A stretch of DNA of 64,000 bases, taken from Margaritifera margaritifera. Its lineage: Eukaryota > Mollusca > Bivalvia > Unionida > Margaritiferidae. Location of the stretch: contig JAQPZY010001569.1 in NCBI GenBank assembly GCA_029931535.1, forward strand, positions 4,079,001-4,143,000, in the 5' to 3' direction. The notes beneath the pieces were generated by a model. The model ran no database searches and had not been told where the DNA came from. It was given only the letters and a program-made list of their open reading frames with translations. The position numbers and the translations under genes were made by a program. Position 1 is the stretch's first letter, and every line of letters starts with the position of its first letter. Positions 62,027-64,000 of this stretch are shown one piece after another.

Positions 62027-62712
62027 TCCCCATGTTCCCAAATATAAGTTGTATTAAAAGTTTAGTGACTCAGTAGAAGTGGTAGAAAAAGGTGGTGCTA
62101 ATGTTGACAGTGGTGTCAAGTGCAGTGCTGTTCTCTTCTGTTATTATGAGATTAAATTCAAGTTTTTTTTTCCCTTCTGTTTTTGCTGTTGTTGCTGCTG
62201 CTTCAGTTTTCTTCCTATATTTTTCCACTTCAAACACTATGTACAATGAATGCTTGTCATTTTCAAATCAACATACTGTACTTGTGTATGCTGTGTAATG
62301 AACTGCTGACAGCATTAACCCAGATCTGCCATTGCAATAATGTACAGGCAAATCAGGGTCTAAACAGTTTGCAGAAAGTTCTAAGTAGACTGAACAGTGT
62401 AGACAAAGATAAGCTTGTGCATACTGCCATCACAGATCTGGGTCTATACTGTTTGTAGGAAATTCTAAGTACATGTAGAATGAACAGTGTAGACAAAGAT
62501 GTGCTAGTGCATAATGCCATCACAGGTCTGGGTCTATACTTTTCACAGTTTGGTGTACATTATACCTATATTAAATACAACTTCTTACAGGTTTGCTGTC
62601 CTCGAATTTGAGACCATAGAGAGTTCAACAAAGTGCTTAGAGACTCAGAATCTGGTAGACATTCAGAACCACAAGATCCATTTGAGCAAAATTTCTCTTT
62701 CTGGAGCACCAG
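23719..62712 (+). CDS. Gene 2: nucleolin-like RRM protein, 5' part (spliced, incomplete at right)
   Basis: Coding parts are 23719-24202, 33703-33862, 38565-38698, 48020-48088, 50856-50985 and 62591-62712, about 366 codons; junction phases are 1, 2, 1, 1, 2 and then 1 at the open end. The start ATG has context AAAATGG and is preceded by an in-frame stop at 23650-23652. The protein begins MAEVSTNN and has a long Glu/Asp-rich region with three 11-residue repeats. A mixed segment follows (LDTEQMKDILNYSKGYTL..), then an Arg/Lys-rich helix (RIRQRQEKRRKIQEMRRAN) and an RRM with RNP2 LFAKNIP and RNP1-like GFAVLEF. Acidic tracts plus RRMs are the plan of nucleolin-type nuclear RNA-binding proteins. 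More RRMs or a Gly/Arg tail may follow outside. The assignment rests on the RRM; the region before it is not recognised. Confidence 0.75.
24203..24964. other. Intron 2 of gene 2, part before the DIRS-like element
   Basis: No feature could be assigned in this AT-rich stretch. It lies between the exon 2 donor at 24203 and the left inverted repeat of the DIRS-like element. Confidence 0.4.
24967..25165. repeat. Left inverted terminal repeat of the DIRS-like element
   Basis: Reverse-complement similarity to 29578-29756 runs over the whole segment, starting ATTTTAAT..GTAATAC and ending CTTTTTCA(A/T)AGATG. An extra copy of the opening bases (ATTTTAATTATGTAATAC) lies at about 29494-29512 in the same orientation, as expected for the internal complementary region that DIRS elements use to circularise. 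Confidence 0.8.
25580..27440 (+). pseudogene. DIRS-like gag region
   Basis: Begins at an ATG just after an acceptor-like TTTCAG (25564-25573): MSGQSGGNCVHKKGP. After one frame change comes HPECLTCANCTQK, a Cys-His cluster as in DIRS gag starts. A low-complexity stretch follows (about 26095-26225) with repeated GGTGACCAGTCACTGGTCA-like words. The later open part 26424-26927 includes an acidic MDEEEEIWSIDKAQF motif and 27149-27442 a Pro-rich end. Several frames and stops break the gene. Confidence 0.55.
27840..28365 (+). pseudogene. DIRS-like reverse transcriptase fragment
   Basis: In the frame through 27978 the sequence reads DPYLHIPIFSPHRKYLWFCL, then FGITSALRVFT and VAAYLRSLGIQIFLYCNDWL, matching RT blocks 3-5 of DIRS/Ngaro polymerases. 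The catalytic box, usually YLDDW, is YCNDW, so the first catalytic Asp is lost. In-frame stops occur. At about 28365 it passes directly into the recombinase; the RNase H domain is deleted. Confidence 0.75.
28365..29391 (+). pseudogene. DIRS-like tyrosine recombinase, inactive
   Basis: The N-terminal arm (SKVYDTRWRIFCDWFSRKHI near 28370) is followed by PYEPLSDASFQNLTLKTVFL and LALTAARRWSKL at about 28650-28745. The latter carries the first catalytic Arg of the family (usually ARR(V/I)SEL). The later box HxxR reads HEVQA (29125-29139), with Arg replaced by Gln, and the WASSLA-like segment follows as AIAASWAYLNHSSLEKF. The Tyr region was not found intact. Stops separate the blocks. Confidence 0.8.
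29578..29756. repeat. Right inverted terminal repeat of the DIRS-like element
   Basis: Partner of 24967-25165 in inverted orientation, with scattered substitutions between the two repeats. Ends near ATAATTAAAATTAG. Confidence 0.8.
29899..31399. mobile_element. Palindromic hAT-type MITE, copy 2 (1.50 kb, opposite orientation)
   Basis: Same family as 20156-21643, inverted: its right end matches the left end of copy 1 (ATTAATC.. with ATCGATATATCGAT). Ends are TAGGGGTGAAACGATAC and TTTCACCCCTA. Flanks are AGTGGTAT (29891-29898) and AGTGTTAT (31400-31407), an 8-bp duplication with one change. Internal inverted blocks include AACACC(T/C)ACTCCCCTTCT and CATGTACGATTTAAGTAATT with partners near 31000-31150. 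Non-coding. Confidence 0.88.
31408..31894. other. Intron 2 of gene 2, unassigned part
   Basis: A 119-residue + frame at 31401-31760 starts inside the duplicated target site and shows no family resemblance or splice sites. No exon with compatible phase was found. Confidence 0.4.
31895..32074. mobile_element. Short MITE (CAGATCTG family), copy 2, with intact ends
   Basis: Perfect terminal inverted repeats TACTGTATATACTC (31895-31908) and GAGTATATACAGTA (32060-32073). If the outer TA is the target duplication, the element proper starts CTGTATATACTC. The interior has the shared family blocks (CAACTGCAAACAAGATAGAG, GGCAGATCAGGG, AACAAACTGCATAGA). About 180 bp, no coding capacity. Confidence 0.8.
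32075..33702. other. Intron 2 of gene 2, final part
   Basis: No exon or element boundaries were found. C- and G-runs occur near 32282 and 33285. The three overlapping + frames at 32204-32609 depend on a C-rich stretch and are not supported. The polypyrimidine tract CTTTTTCTCATAG ends the intron at 33702. Confidence 0.4.
33703..33862 (+). CDS. Gene 2, exon 3
   Basis: Acceptor TTTTTCTCATAG; donor GAGG|GTATGA. Joining phase 1 from exon 2 makes a Leu codon. The two neighbouring acceptors (33672 and the one ending at GCATAG near 33726) would each create a stop at the junction, which settles the choice. It encodes about 53 residues including EDLDTEQMKDILNYSKGYTL and a basic EKERARHEG end. No domain is recognised. 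Exon end is phase 2. Confidence 0.75.
33863..34742. other. Intron 3 of gene 2 with a SINE core fragment
   Basis: At 34085-34165 the words ATCATACCAAGAAATTGGGA and GCCTTTCCCAAGGACAC match, in the same orientation, the non-tRNA part of the SINE at 57655-57801. An AATAAA near 34240 has no coding partner. The rest is unassigned. Confidence 0.45.
34745..35856 (+). mobile_element. Tigger/pogo-like element (1112 bp)
   Basis: Terminal inverted repeats start CAGTGGTCCCCCT(T/C)TT and end with AAGAGGGGGACCACTG; imperfect similarity continues through CGGCC. The flanking dinucleotide is TA on both sides (34743-34744, 35857-35858), as for the Tc1/mariner/pogo superfamily. Internal remains of a Tigger-type transposase N-terminus lie at about 35350-35500, + strand. 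No catalytic domain survives. It lies in intron 3 of gene 2. Confidence 0.85.
35345..35595 (+). pseudogene. Tigger-type transposase N-terminus (CENP-B-like HTH), decayed
   Basis: The open frame 35380-35595 contains LSLERKVKAIKLNEKRESLL followed by TTEKFYVRKIQINII, matching the pogo/CENP-B N-terminal helix-turn-helix (LSLExKVxxIxLxEKGxS...FGVxKxQIxxII). An ARKR-like basic word precedes it in another frame. The rest of the transposase is absent. Confidence 0.65.
35859..36996. other. Intron 3 of gene 2, unassigned part
   Basis: Neither strand carries a supportable exon. Frames at 36691-36915 and 36693-36944 overlap on opposite strands and have random composition. Confidence 0.4.
36998..38487 (+). 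mobile_element. Pearl-like element with a core tandem array (~145-bp units)
   Basis: The head (CTCTACTGGTCATAGACCAG then AAGAGCTTATGGGATGG) can form a long imperfect hairpin, AGCTCTxCTGGT against ACCAGxAGAGCT. About ten units of 139-148 bp follow, each with TCTAGTTGGTCCTAAATGA, ATATGGCCACCACAGTGGCC and ATCTTGAAAATCTTGTTA. GGCCACCACAGTGGCC is a palindrome conserved from unit to unit. The tail (GAATTCCT.., TTTGGCCAGTAGAGCATCAA, CCCTTCGAGTGACTATTG) again folds into a hairpin. The plan of unique ends around tandem ~150-bp repeats is that of bivalve pearl elements, considered non-autonomous Helitron relatives. The class is inferred. Confidence 0.75.
38565..38698 (+). CDS. Gene 2, exon 4
   Basis: Acceptor CTTTATTTTTTTCAG ends at 38564; donor TGAAG|GTAATT at 38699. 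The phase-2 end of exon 3 (GG) plus A forms a Gly codon. It encodes 44 residues, FVKIPYSFYNDAYLIKTHNK through VTFPEEFIKIAE, with aromatic and basic residues typical of a folded segment. I do not recognise the domain. Ends in phase 1. It begins only 77 bases after the pearl-like element. Confidence 0.8.
38880..39049. repeat. Family B tandem array, left part
   Basis: Matches units at 40166-40535 and 46947-47820: AAGGCCTTTCAGATTTGT, TTGATACTGATCCATCATATGG, TTACTAAATTAGAAAAACCTTT, ACTTCTCAAGAACAGCTCAACAG, the last given here as ACTTCTCAAGAAC and AGCTCAACAG, then ATCCTGGC. It breaks at 39049 at the pogo-like element and continues at 40166. Confidence 0.75.
39052..40163. mobile_element. Pogo-like element inserted in the family B array (1112 bp)
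   Basis: Perfect 22-bp or longer terminal inverted repeats begin CAGTGAAACCCCGCTATAAC and end with the complement; TA flanks both sides (39050-39051, 40164-40165). Inside the left end a second inverted copy of the terminus lies at about 39117-39142, so the first 90 bp form a hairpin on their own. Internal repeats: a 54-bp tandem duplication (39333-39440), two copies of a ~100-bp block (from about 39447 and 39605), and repeated CCACGCxACGATCG / CTATTTCTCGTACTT blocks towards the right end. No transposase was recognised. Confidence 0.85.
39333..39440. repeat. 54-bp tandem duplication
   Basis: Two adjoining copies starting GATCTTGCCGCCCAAGCTCA at 39333 and 39387, apparently identical, which points to a recent duplication inside the pogo-like element. 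Confidence 0.9.
40166..40535. repeat. Family B tandem array, middle part
   Basis: Continues the array interrupted at 39049: TTCAAATGATGCTGAT at the junction, then units with ATTACTAAAATAGAAAAAC, GAAAGCATTCTGAC and TTTCAGATTTATACAAAT. It fades at about 40535 (AAAAACTGCATAGCCAAAT) before a stretch leading to DIRS sequences; the array resumes at 46947. Confidence 0.75.
40536..41095. other. Unassigned stretch between array and DIRS fragment
   Basis: Contains A-rich runs with AAACCTxAAAAAAAxCCC words (40725-40815). The boundary of the DIRS insertion on this side could not be located; no inverted terminal repeat partner of 46903-46946 was found here. Confidence 0.4.
41096..41430 (+). pseudogene. 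DIRS-like RNase H fragment
   Basis: Across two frames the sequence reads MVSDDNMPIVAYL, HAPSLCMEVE, ITLRASHI, then HIPGKKNVLVDSLSML and WSLHHSSPFSLYGDIHIF. These match the RNase H end of DIRS-type polymerases (DNxxVVAYL...HxPGxxNVLADSLSR...EWSLHP...WGxPHIDLFA). It precedes the gag start of the next DIRS-like element, so it is a remnant of a different copy. Stop codons and frame changes are present. Confidence 0.7.
41988..43900 (+). pseudogene. DIRS-like gag region, second element
   Basis: The start at 41988 encodes MGRTKCKQCKQSKGMEDNQS then TCLACM, two Cys pairs as in DIRS gag starts; a stop follows after 64 residues. Beyond it, GACTCTGCCAT and TATAGTGCCATA blocks recur with a spacing near 800 bases (42400-42720 against 43220-43510) and again near 43680-43860, so this part contains diverged internal duplications. 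No continuous frame exists. Confidence 0.5.
44330..45224 (+). pseudogene. DIRS-like RNase H region, second element
   Basis: The frame at 44294-44515 gives LSVQEFLHLLGLLSVAVNLI and MRPLQIILLSQWRLK. After a frame change, VCMDASTMDWHAHL matches the RNase H first block (xxTDASxxGWGAHL). Then come TTEMKAILKAFHWW and FNNSAVV. The frame 44853-45224 carries DRLNVLADLLSRKNQLIQTE and WSLHPSFF, the standard end of DIRS polymerases. Stops and shifts make it inactive. Confidence 0.8.
45270..46087 (+). pseudogene. DIRS-like tyrosine recombinase, second element
   Basis: The frame 45225-45494 ends with FSEQLMERITPSRRPSVLKA and KGKWRIFSEWH, the N-terminal arm of DIRS recombinases. After a broken stretch, LLAAAGRISEIHALLFDPN (about 45800-45860) contains the first catalytic Arg box. 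ALKWHLKRTESVR follows (46008-46046). Stop codons lie between the boxes and the C-terminal Tyr box was not identified. Confidence 0.8.
46622..46946. repeat. Inverted repeat pair at the right end of the second DIRS-like element
   Basis: 46622-46662 and 46903-46946 are reverse complements with few changes, about 240 bases apart, and could form a stem. In DIRS elements such a pair corresponds to the terminal repeat and the internal complementary region. Confidence 0.7.
46947..47820. repeat. Family B tandem array, right part (~140-145-bp units)
   Basis: ACAAATGATGC(T/C)GATC-type words recur near 46961, 47083, 47228, 47364, 47543 and 47657, with AGAATTTGACCAAATTTG, GAAAGCATCC and GGCATAAAGG blocks between them. 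Spacing is mostly 136-145 with some indels. It ends about 200 bases before gene 2 exon 5. Confidence 0.8.
48020..48088 (+). CDS. Gene 2, exon 5: basic helix
   Basis: Acceptor TATTTTATAG; donor AATG|GTATGT. It encodes 23 residues, CAVRIRQRQEKRRKIQEMRR AN in the reading frame, strongly basic and likely helical, a good nuclear-localisation or RNA-contact segment just before the RRM. A second acceptor nine bases downstream (GTGCAG, exon from 48029) keeps the frame and would remove three residues, a likely alternative splice. Phase 1 at both ends. Confidence 0.7.
49238..49462 (-). pseudogene. Protein-like minus-strand open frame, unknown
   Basis: 74 or more residues of balanced composition (PLSWLTQDQWKTLFHKCCQL, LLSRLYGFIHDRFENILKDH), open upstream to TPPNWTC. 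Composition looks more protein-like than its AT-rich surroundings, but there is no donor or acceptor and I do not recognise the family. It could be a worn fragment of a mobile element or retrocopy. Confidence 0.25.
50557..50700. repeat. 72-bp tandem duplication
   Basis: Two copies 72 bases apart share AAAAAGATTTCT, TTTAATTCATCAGTTTA, ATGAGAGGAATCGTACTGAT and GTCCTAT(T/C)ATTCATATTATGG with only a few differences. Confidence 0.9.
50856..50985 (+). CDS. Gene 2, exon 6: first half of the RRM
   Basis: Acceptor ATATTTTTACAG; donor ATTGG|GTAAGT. It encodes ETKKKSLFAKNIPPNIKEET and LKAEFPGCTNVIIPKNSEGI, ending SIG. LFAKNIP is the RNP2 strand, IKEETLKAEF is helix 1 and CTNVIIPKNSEG is strand 2 and its loop. 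The length between RNP2 and RNP1 (about 35 residues) is right for an RRM and closest to the nucleolin type (LFVKNL...EELKxxF..AxxVxIP...GxSKGxAYxEF). Phase 1 start, phase 2 end. Confidence 0.85.
50986..52482. other. Intron 6 of gene 2, first part
   Basis: Contains a (CAA)n microsatellite at 51622-51647 and a short near-duplicate (TGTGACCCAATTT(A/G)GAGG near 51738 and 51771). Other open frames (51797-52003) have no support. Confidence 0.45.
52770..53570 (+). pseudogene. piggyBac transposase, N-terminal and first catalytic region
   Basis: The first frame (52783-53013) is acidic and ends HPPPFSG. A shift leads to NYLRLFFDEDILHLIVDQTN and KLKPVTPDKLKMFFALVIAM, ending KSDIHSY. Further pieces in other frames give ADNENAKGDPLYKICPMIK and FDEANCCWKGRLKFRVYNS. 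The order matches piggyBac (FFxxELLxxIVxQTNxY, LxxDPLYKIRP, DExMxxFKGRLxFRxY). The Asp in FDEAN corresponds to the first catalytic Asp. At least four disabling changes are present. Confidence 0.8.
53603..54121 (+). pseudogene. piggyBac transposase, C-terminal part with Cys-rich domain
   Basis: 172 residues open. It begins MGGIDLSDQFNQ, the conserved motif with the last catalytic Asp, then KKRWRTLFFHQLNVFIVNAY. The end is a Cys-rich zinc-binding domain: CDCVACNRRKK and FICMTCQLALCVCGCFRLFH. The segment carrying the second catalytic Asp is missing between about 53580 and 53603, so this frame cannot form an active enzyme with its upstream part. The 67-residue minus frame is a shadow. Confidence 0.88.
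54362..54698. other. Gap between piggyBac remnant and pearl-like element
   Basis: Holds a short direct repeat (TCTGAAAGATCTT(T/G)AAAAAC and CAGAAAGATCTTGAAAAAC near 54475-54520) and a T-run. No gene. Confidence 0.5.
54699..56535 (+). mobile_element. Pearl-like element with a core tandem array, longest copy
   Basis: Same head (AGCTCTACTGGTCATAGACC..) and tail (GAATTCCTGGAAATTC.., TAGTAGGGCATCAGTCCC-like) as 36998-38487. The core has about eleven units of 140-148 bp; GGGGTTTTCACxA(G/A)AAGACTT recurs near 54896, 55040, 55182, 55329, 55475, 55597, 55746 and 55891. The central palindrome GGCCACCACAGTGGCC is kept in several units (for example 55113). Unit phase relative to head and tail equals the 37-kb copy, so arrays and ends moved together. 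Confidence 0.8.
56566..56748 (-). pseudogene. HTH (psq/CENP-B-like) domain fragment of a pogo-type transposase
   Basis: The minus-strand frame reads KPKVYSVHEKLIFTDMVHYG followed by KVCNELKIPKFALEGLLKKQ. The pattern YSxxEKLxxxxxVxxGxxSxxVCxELxIPKxTLxGxLK is the N-terminal helix-turn-helix of Tigger/pogo and jerky-type proteins. The start ATG (56748) follows an open stretch and no downstream transposase was seen. It sits just right of the pearl-like element. Confidence 0.6.
56749..57654. other. Intron 6 of gene 2, unassigned part
   Basis: AT-rich with no recognisable element ends. The 64-residue + frame at 57347-57541 has no support. Confidence 0.4.
57655..57801 (-). mobile_element. tRNA-derived SINE
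   Basis: On the minus strand the head is tRNA-like: GGAGCCACAGTAGCTCAGTT then AGTAGAGCGTTGGACTCATA (box A, D-loop and an anticodon loop with CAT), followed by a worn box B (CATGGGCTTCATATCC). The tail GGTTCAGTGTCCTTGGGAAA TGCACTTTAC-like segment is not tRNA and recurs near 775, 1480 and 34120 as separate fragments. This composite marks a SINE, not a tRNA gene. Its parent is probably a Met-type or similar tRNA, judged only by the CAT triplet. Confidence 0.75.
57802..58454. other. Intron 6 of gene 2, unassigned part
   Basis: Nothing recognisable between the SINE and the family C array. Confidence 0.4.
58455..59190. repeat. Family C tandem array (~143-bp units), five copies
   Basis: CTTTGTGGATGGCTTG-type words recur at 58467, 58610, 58752, 58898 and 59040, spaced 143, 142, 146 and 142. 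Each unit has TAAGGAAGAAGCC, GATTTGGGGGTCAAA, AAGGTCA(A/C)TGTGAC and ACAATAAC(G/T)TTAGTT. It is the same family as 11195-12300. Open frames on both strands here come from the repeat. Confidence 0.88.
59191..59794. other. Intron 6 of gene 2, unassigned part
   Basis: No exon or element. GAGGGTTCCACTGTAGTGG near 59625 resembles one end of a pogo-like MITE, but no partner end was found. Confidence 0.4.
59795..59984. mobile_element. Short MITE (CAGATCTG family), copy 3
   Basis: Shares GGATCCAGCTGCAAACAAC, CTGATCTGCCATCTCATAAT, GTGCCTGCAGATCAG and TCTAACAAACTGTATAGAC with the copy at 31895; the right end ..AAGTACACACAGTA corresponds to its terminal repeat. The left end is less clear. Confidence 0.7.
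60343..60540. repeat. 39-bp minisatellite, five units
   Basis: Five copies of a unit containing CCTTTCTGGATCATGACCCA and GGGCTAATAACCC, with a few substitutions in the last two. As 39 is a multiple of three, both strands show repetitive open frames (THLSFLDHDPGLI on the + strand), which are artefacts. Confidence 0.9.
60794..61989. mobile_element. Pogo-like element (1196 bp)
   Basis: The left end is CAGTGGAGCCTCGTTAATCC; the right end, reversed, is CAGAGGAACCTCATTAATCT, an imperfect terminal repeat. TA lies on both sides (60792-60793, 61990-61991). Subterminal copies of TGTCCGGAT(T/A) occur at both ends (60838, 61935). An acidic frame near 61080-61145 (SVDVDDDEWQLLGDL) could be a worn Tigger-transposase tail, but this is weak. 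The left end sits in an AT run and the right end abuts a GT microsatellite. Confidence 0.8.
61992..62022. repeat. (GT)n microsatellite
   Basis: About 15 TG/GT dinucleotides directly at the right end of the pogo-like element. Confidence 0.97.
62305..62560. mobile_element. Short MITE (CAGATCTG family), copy 4, partly duplicated
   Basis: CCCAGATCTGCCATTGCAATA and AAATCAGGGTC match the family. A block of about 100 bases (TCTAAGTA..GAACAGTGTAGACAAAGATxxGCT(T/A)GTGCATA..CATCACAG(A/G)TCTGGGTCTATACT) is then present twice, at about 62380-62455 and 62463-62545. It lies only 30 bases upstream of gene 2 exon 7. Confidence 0.6.
62591..62712 (+). CDS. Gene 2, exon 7: second half of the RRM
   Basis: Acceptor CTTCTTACAG ends at 62590; donor CACCAG|GTAAGT at 62713. 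Joining phase 2 from exon 6 (GG) to G gives Gly, then FAVLEFETIESSTKCLETQN and LVDIQNHKIHLSKISLSGAP. FAVLEF is the RNP1 strand, IESSTKCLETQ is helix 2 and HKIHLSKIS is strand 4, so the fold is complete across the two exons. It ends in phase 1; the next exon lies beyond the window. Confidence 0.85.
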
Positions 62713-64000
62713 GTAAGTCATAGGTGTCAAAATGTTACCATTCTTTTCAGTCTAAAGTTAAGTCTAGAGCTAATTTCATGGTTTGCCTTGGAAAATCACC
62801 ACACCTTTTTTTAAATATTTTAAATGTTTCCCCCCTCCCCATGACCTGCCTCTCTTCCCCTCCCCTCCCCCCCAATCAAACTGTGACCTGTGACCCAGGA
62901 TTCATAACCAAAAATCCATAAGATATAGTGTGCCTTTTTCCAACAAATGTATGGTTTTGGGTGGAAACTCATTCACATGTTTTAGCTTAAGCTCAGAATT
63001 TTACTATCTCCAGGCCAAAACTCAACCTGGTTGTCATGGCATGCAGCAAATGAATGTGCTTATCACCACTTACATTTGGGTCAACTAGGGTAATCAGTTG
63101 GAACACCTCAAGGCTTTTCTACTGAAAAGCCACTTTAAAAATACTTTAGTGGATTTATACAGAATAAAAAAAGGAGAACTCCTTGGAAAATGATGCATAC
63201 ATGTCAACCATTACGCTTTTGGCATAATCAGTATGCTTTTTTTCACCTAATTATGTCTTACACTCACCTGTATATGGATTACGCTTGTTTGGTTCATAAA
63301 AAAAAATTAAAAATGAAGCAATAAAAAGTTGTGTTTGTCATTCTCATTATCATCTCTTTAATCCCACACATCATATAAATTTGAGAATATTATAAAAAAG
63401 AAGACTGCTGTGCATGAATAGCGTAAGAGTACATTAAGTAGACCAACATGTACTTTCCTTTTTTTCTATTTATAGCAGCTGTATATATGACACATTTCCA
63501 AGAAAACAGATGGGTTTCTTAATTTGAAAACTTTACTCACAGATTCATTATATTTTGATAATATATTTAGGTAGTGGACCAGTCTATATTTTAAACAAAA
63601 ATGATGCCAGATGTTAAGCAAAACAGGCTTTATCTATGTGATTTATGGATGTTATATGACTGAAAAATGTTTGAGGAGAGGGATCTTTTTAAACTTCAAA
63701 GCATGTCGCATCATAAAAAGACGGGTTTCTTCAATTTGAAAATGTATCTCACAGATTCACTCTATTTTGATAATATATTTAGGTAGCGGACCAGTCTGTG
63801 CTTTAAACAAAAATGTGCCAGATGTTAAGCAAAAGAGGCTTTATCAAGGTGACTCGTGGATGTTAAATGACTGAAAAAGGTTAAAGGAGAGGGATTTTTT
63901 TAAATTTCAAAACATGTTGAATCATAAAAATGACAAATCAATACTGCTTTACAAATTTAAAAAGATGAATATGAGAGTGATCCTCAGGTTGAGCACATCA
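62713..64000. other. Intron 7 of gene 2 (open at window end)
   Basis: Contains a C-rich stretch (62828-62875) and a 211-bp tandem duplication (63510-63930). No phase-1 exon could be supported. Confidence 0.5.
63510..63930. repeat. 211-bp tandem duplication
   Basis: Two copies, starting GGGTTTCTT at about 63512 and 63723, share CTCACAGATTCA(T/C)T, TATTTTGATAATATATTTAG, GACCAGTCT(A/G)T, GCCAGATGTTAAGCAAAA and GAGAGGGAT, with several substitutions. Confidence 0.88.

Overview
The window looks like nuclear DNA of a mollusc, most probably a bivalve. It is AT-rich, has very long introns with GT..AG junctions, and has no operons or bacterial-type coding blocks. Most of it is mobile DNA of kinds common in bivalves: DIRS-type tyrosine-recombinase retrotransposons, hAT, piggyBac and Tigger/pogo DNA transposons with their short derivatives, a tRNA-derived SINE, and elements built around tandem repeats of about 140-150 bp that resemble the bivalve 'pearl' (Helitron-related) elements. 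The species cannot be named from the sequence alone.

Two host genes can be supported, both on the + strand. Gene 1 is only seen at its 3' end: a Gly/Ser/Tyr-rich exon (2292-2600), a short terminal exon with the stop codon (3735-3757), and a 3' UTR with AATAAA near 4097. Gene 2 fills most of the rest. Its candidate promoter and first non-coding exon lie at 19.13-19.48 kb, its start codon is at 23719, and six coding exons (23630-24202, 33703-33862, 38565-38698, 48020-48088, 50856-50985, 62591-62712) join with matching codon phases. It encodes an acidic N-terminal region, a basic helix and a nucleolin-like RRM split across the last two exons, and it runs on past the window edge.

Layout: 0-4.1 kb, end of gene 1. 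4.1-19 kb, intergenic, with a decayed hAT element (7617-9340), a 214-bp tandem repeat, fold-back elements, a TRIM-type pseudogene (13.8-14.5 kb) and an unrecognised decayed coding island on the minus strand (15.6-17.62 kb). 19-33.7 kb, start of gene 2, with two opposite copies of a 1.5-kb palindromic hAT-type element and a 4.8-kb DIRS-like element (24967-29756) in its introns. 34.7-47.9 kb, a Tigger-like element, a pearl-like array, and a second tandem array that was split by a pogo-like element and then by DIRS sequences. 48-62 kb, more intron, with a piggyBac remnant (52483-54361), another pearl-like array, a SINE, a third ~143-bp array and another pogo-like element.

Nearly all transposon genes here are broken. 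The gene 2 introns have absorbed insertions in layers, some of which can be ordered from nesting. The least explained part is the 15.6-17.62 kb coding island. The most general pattern is that three unrelated tandem arrays share a period of about 143 bp.
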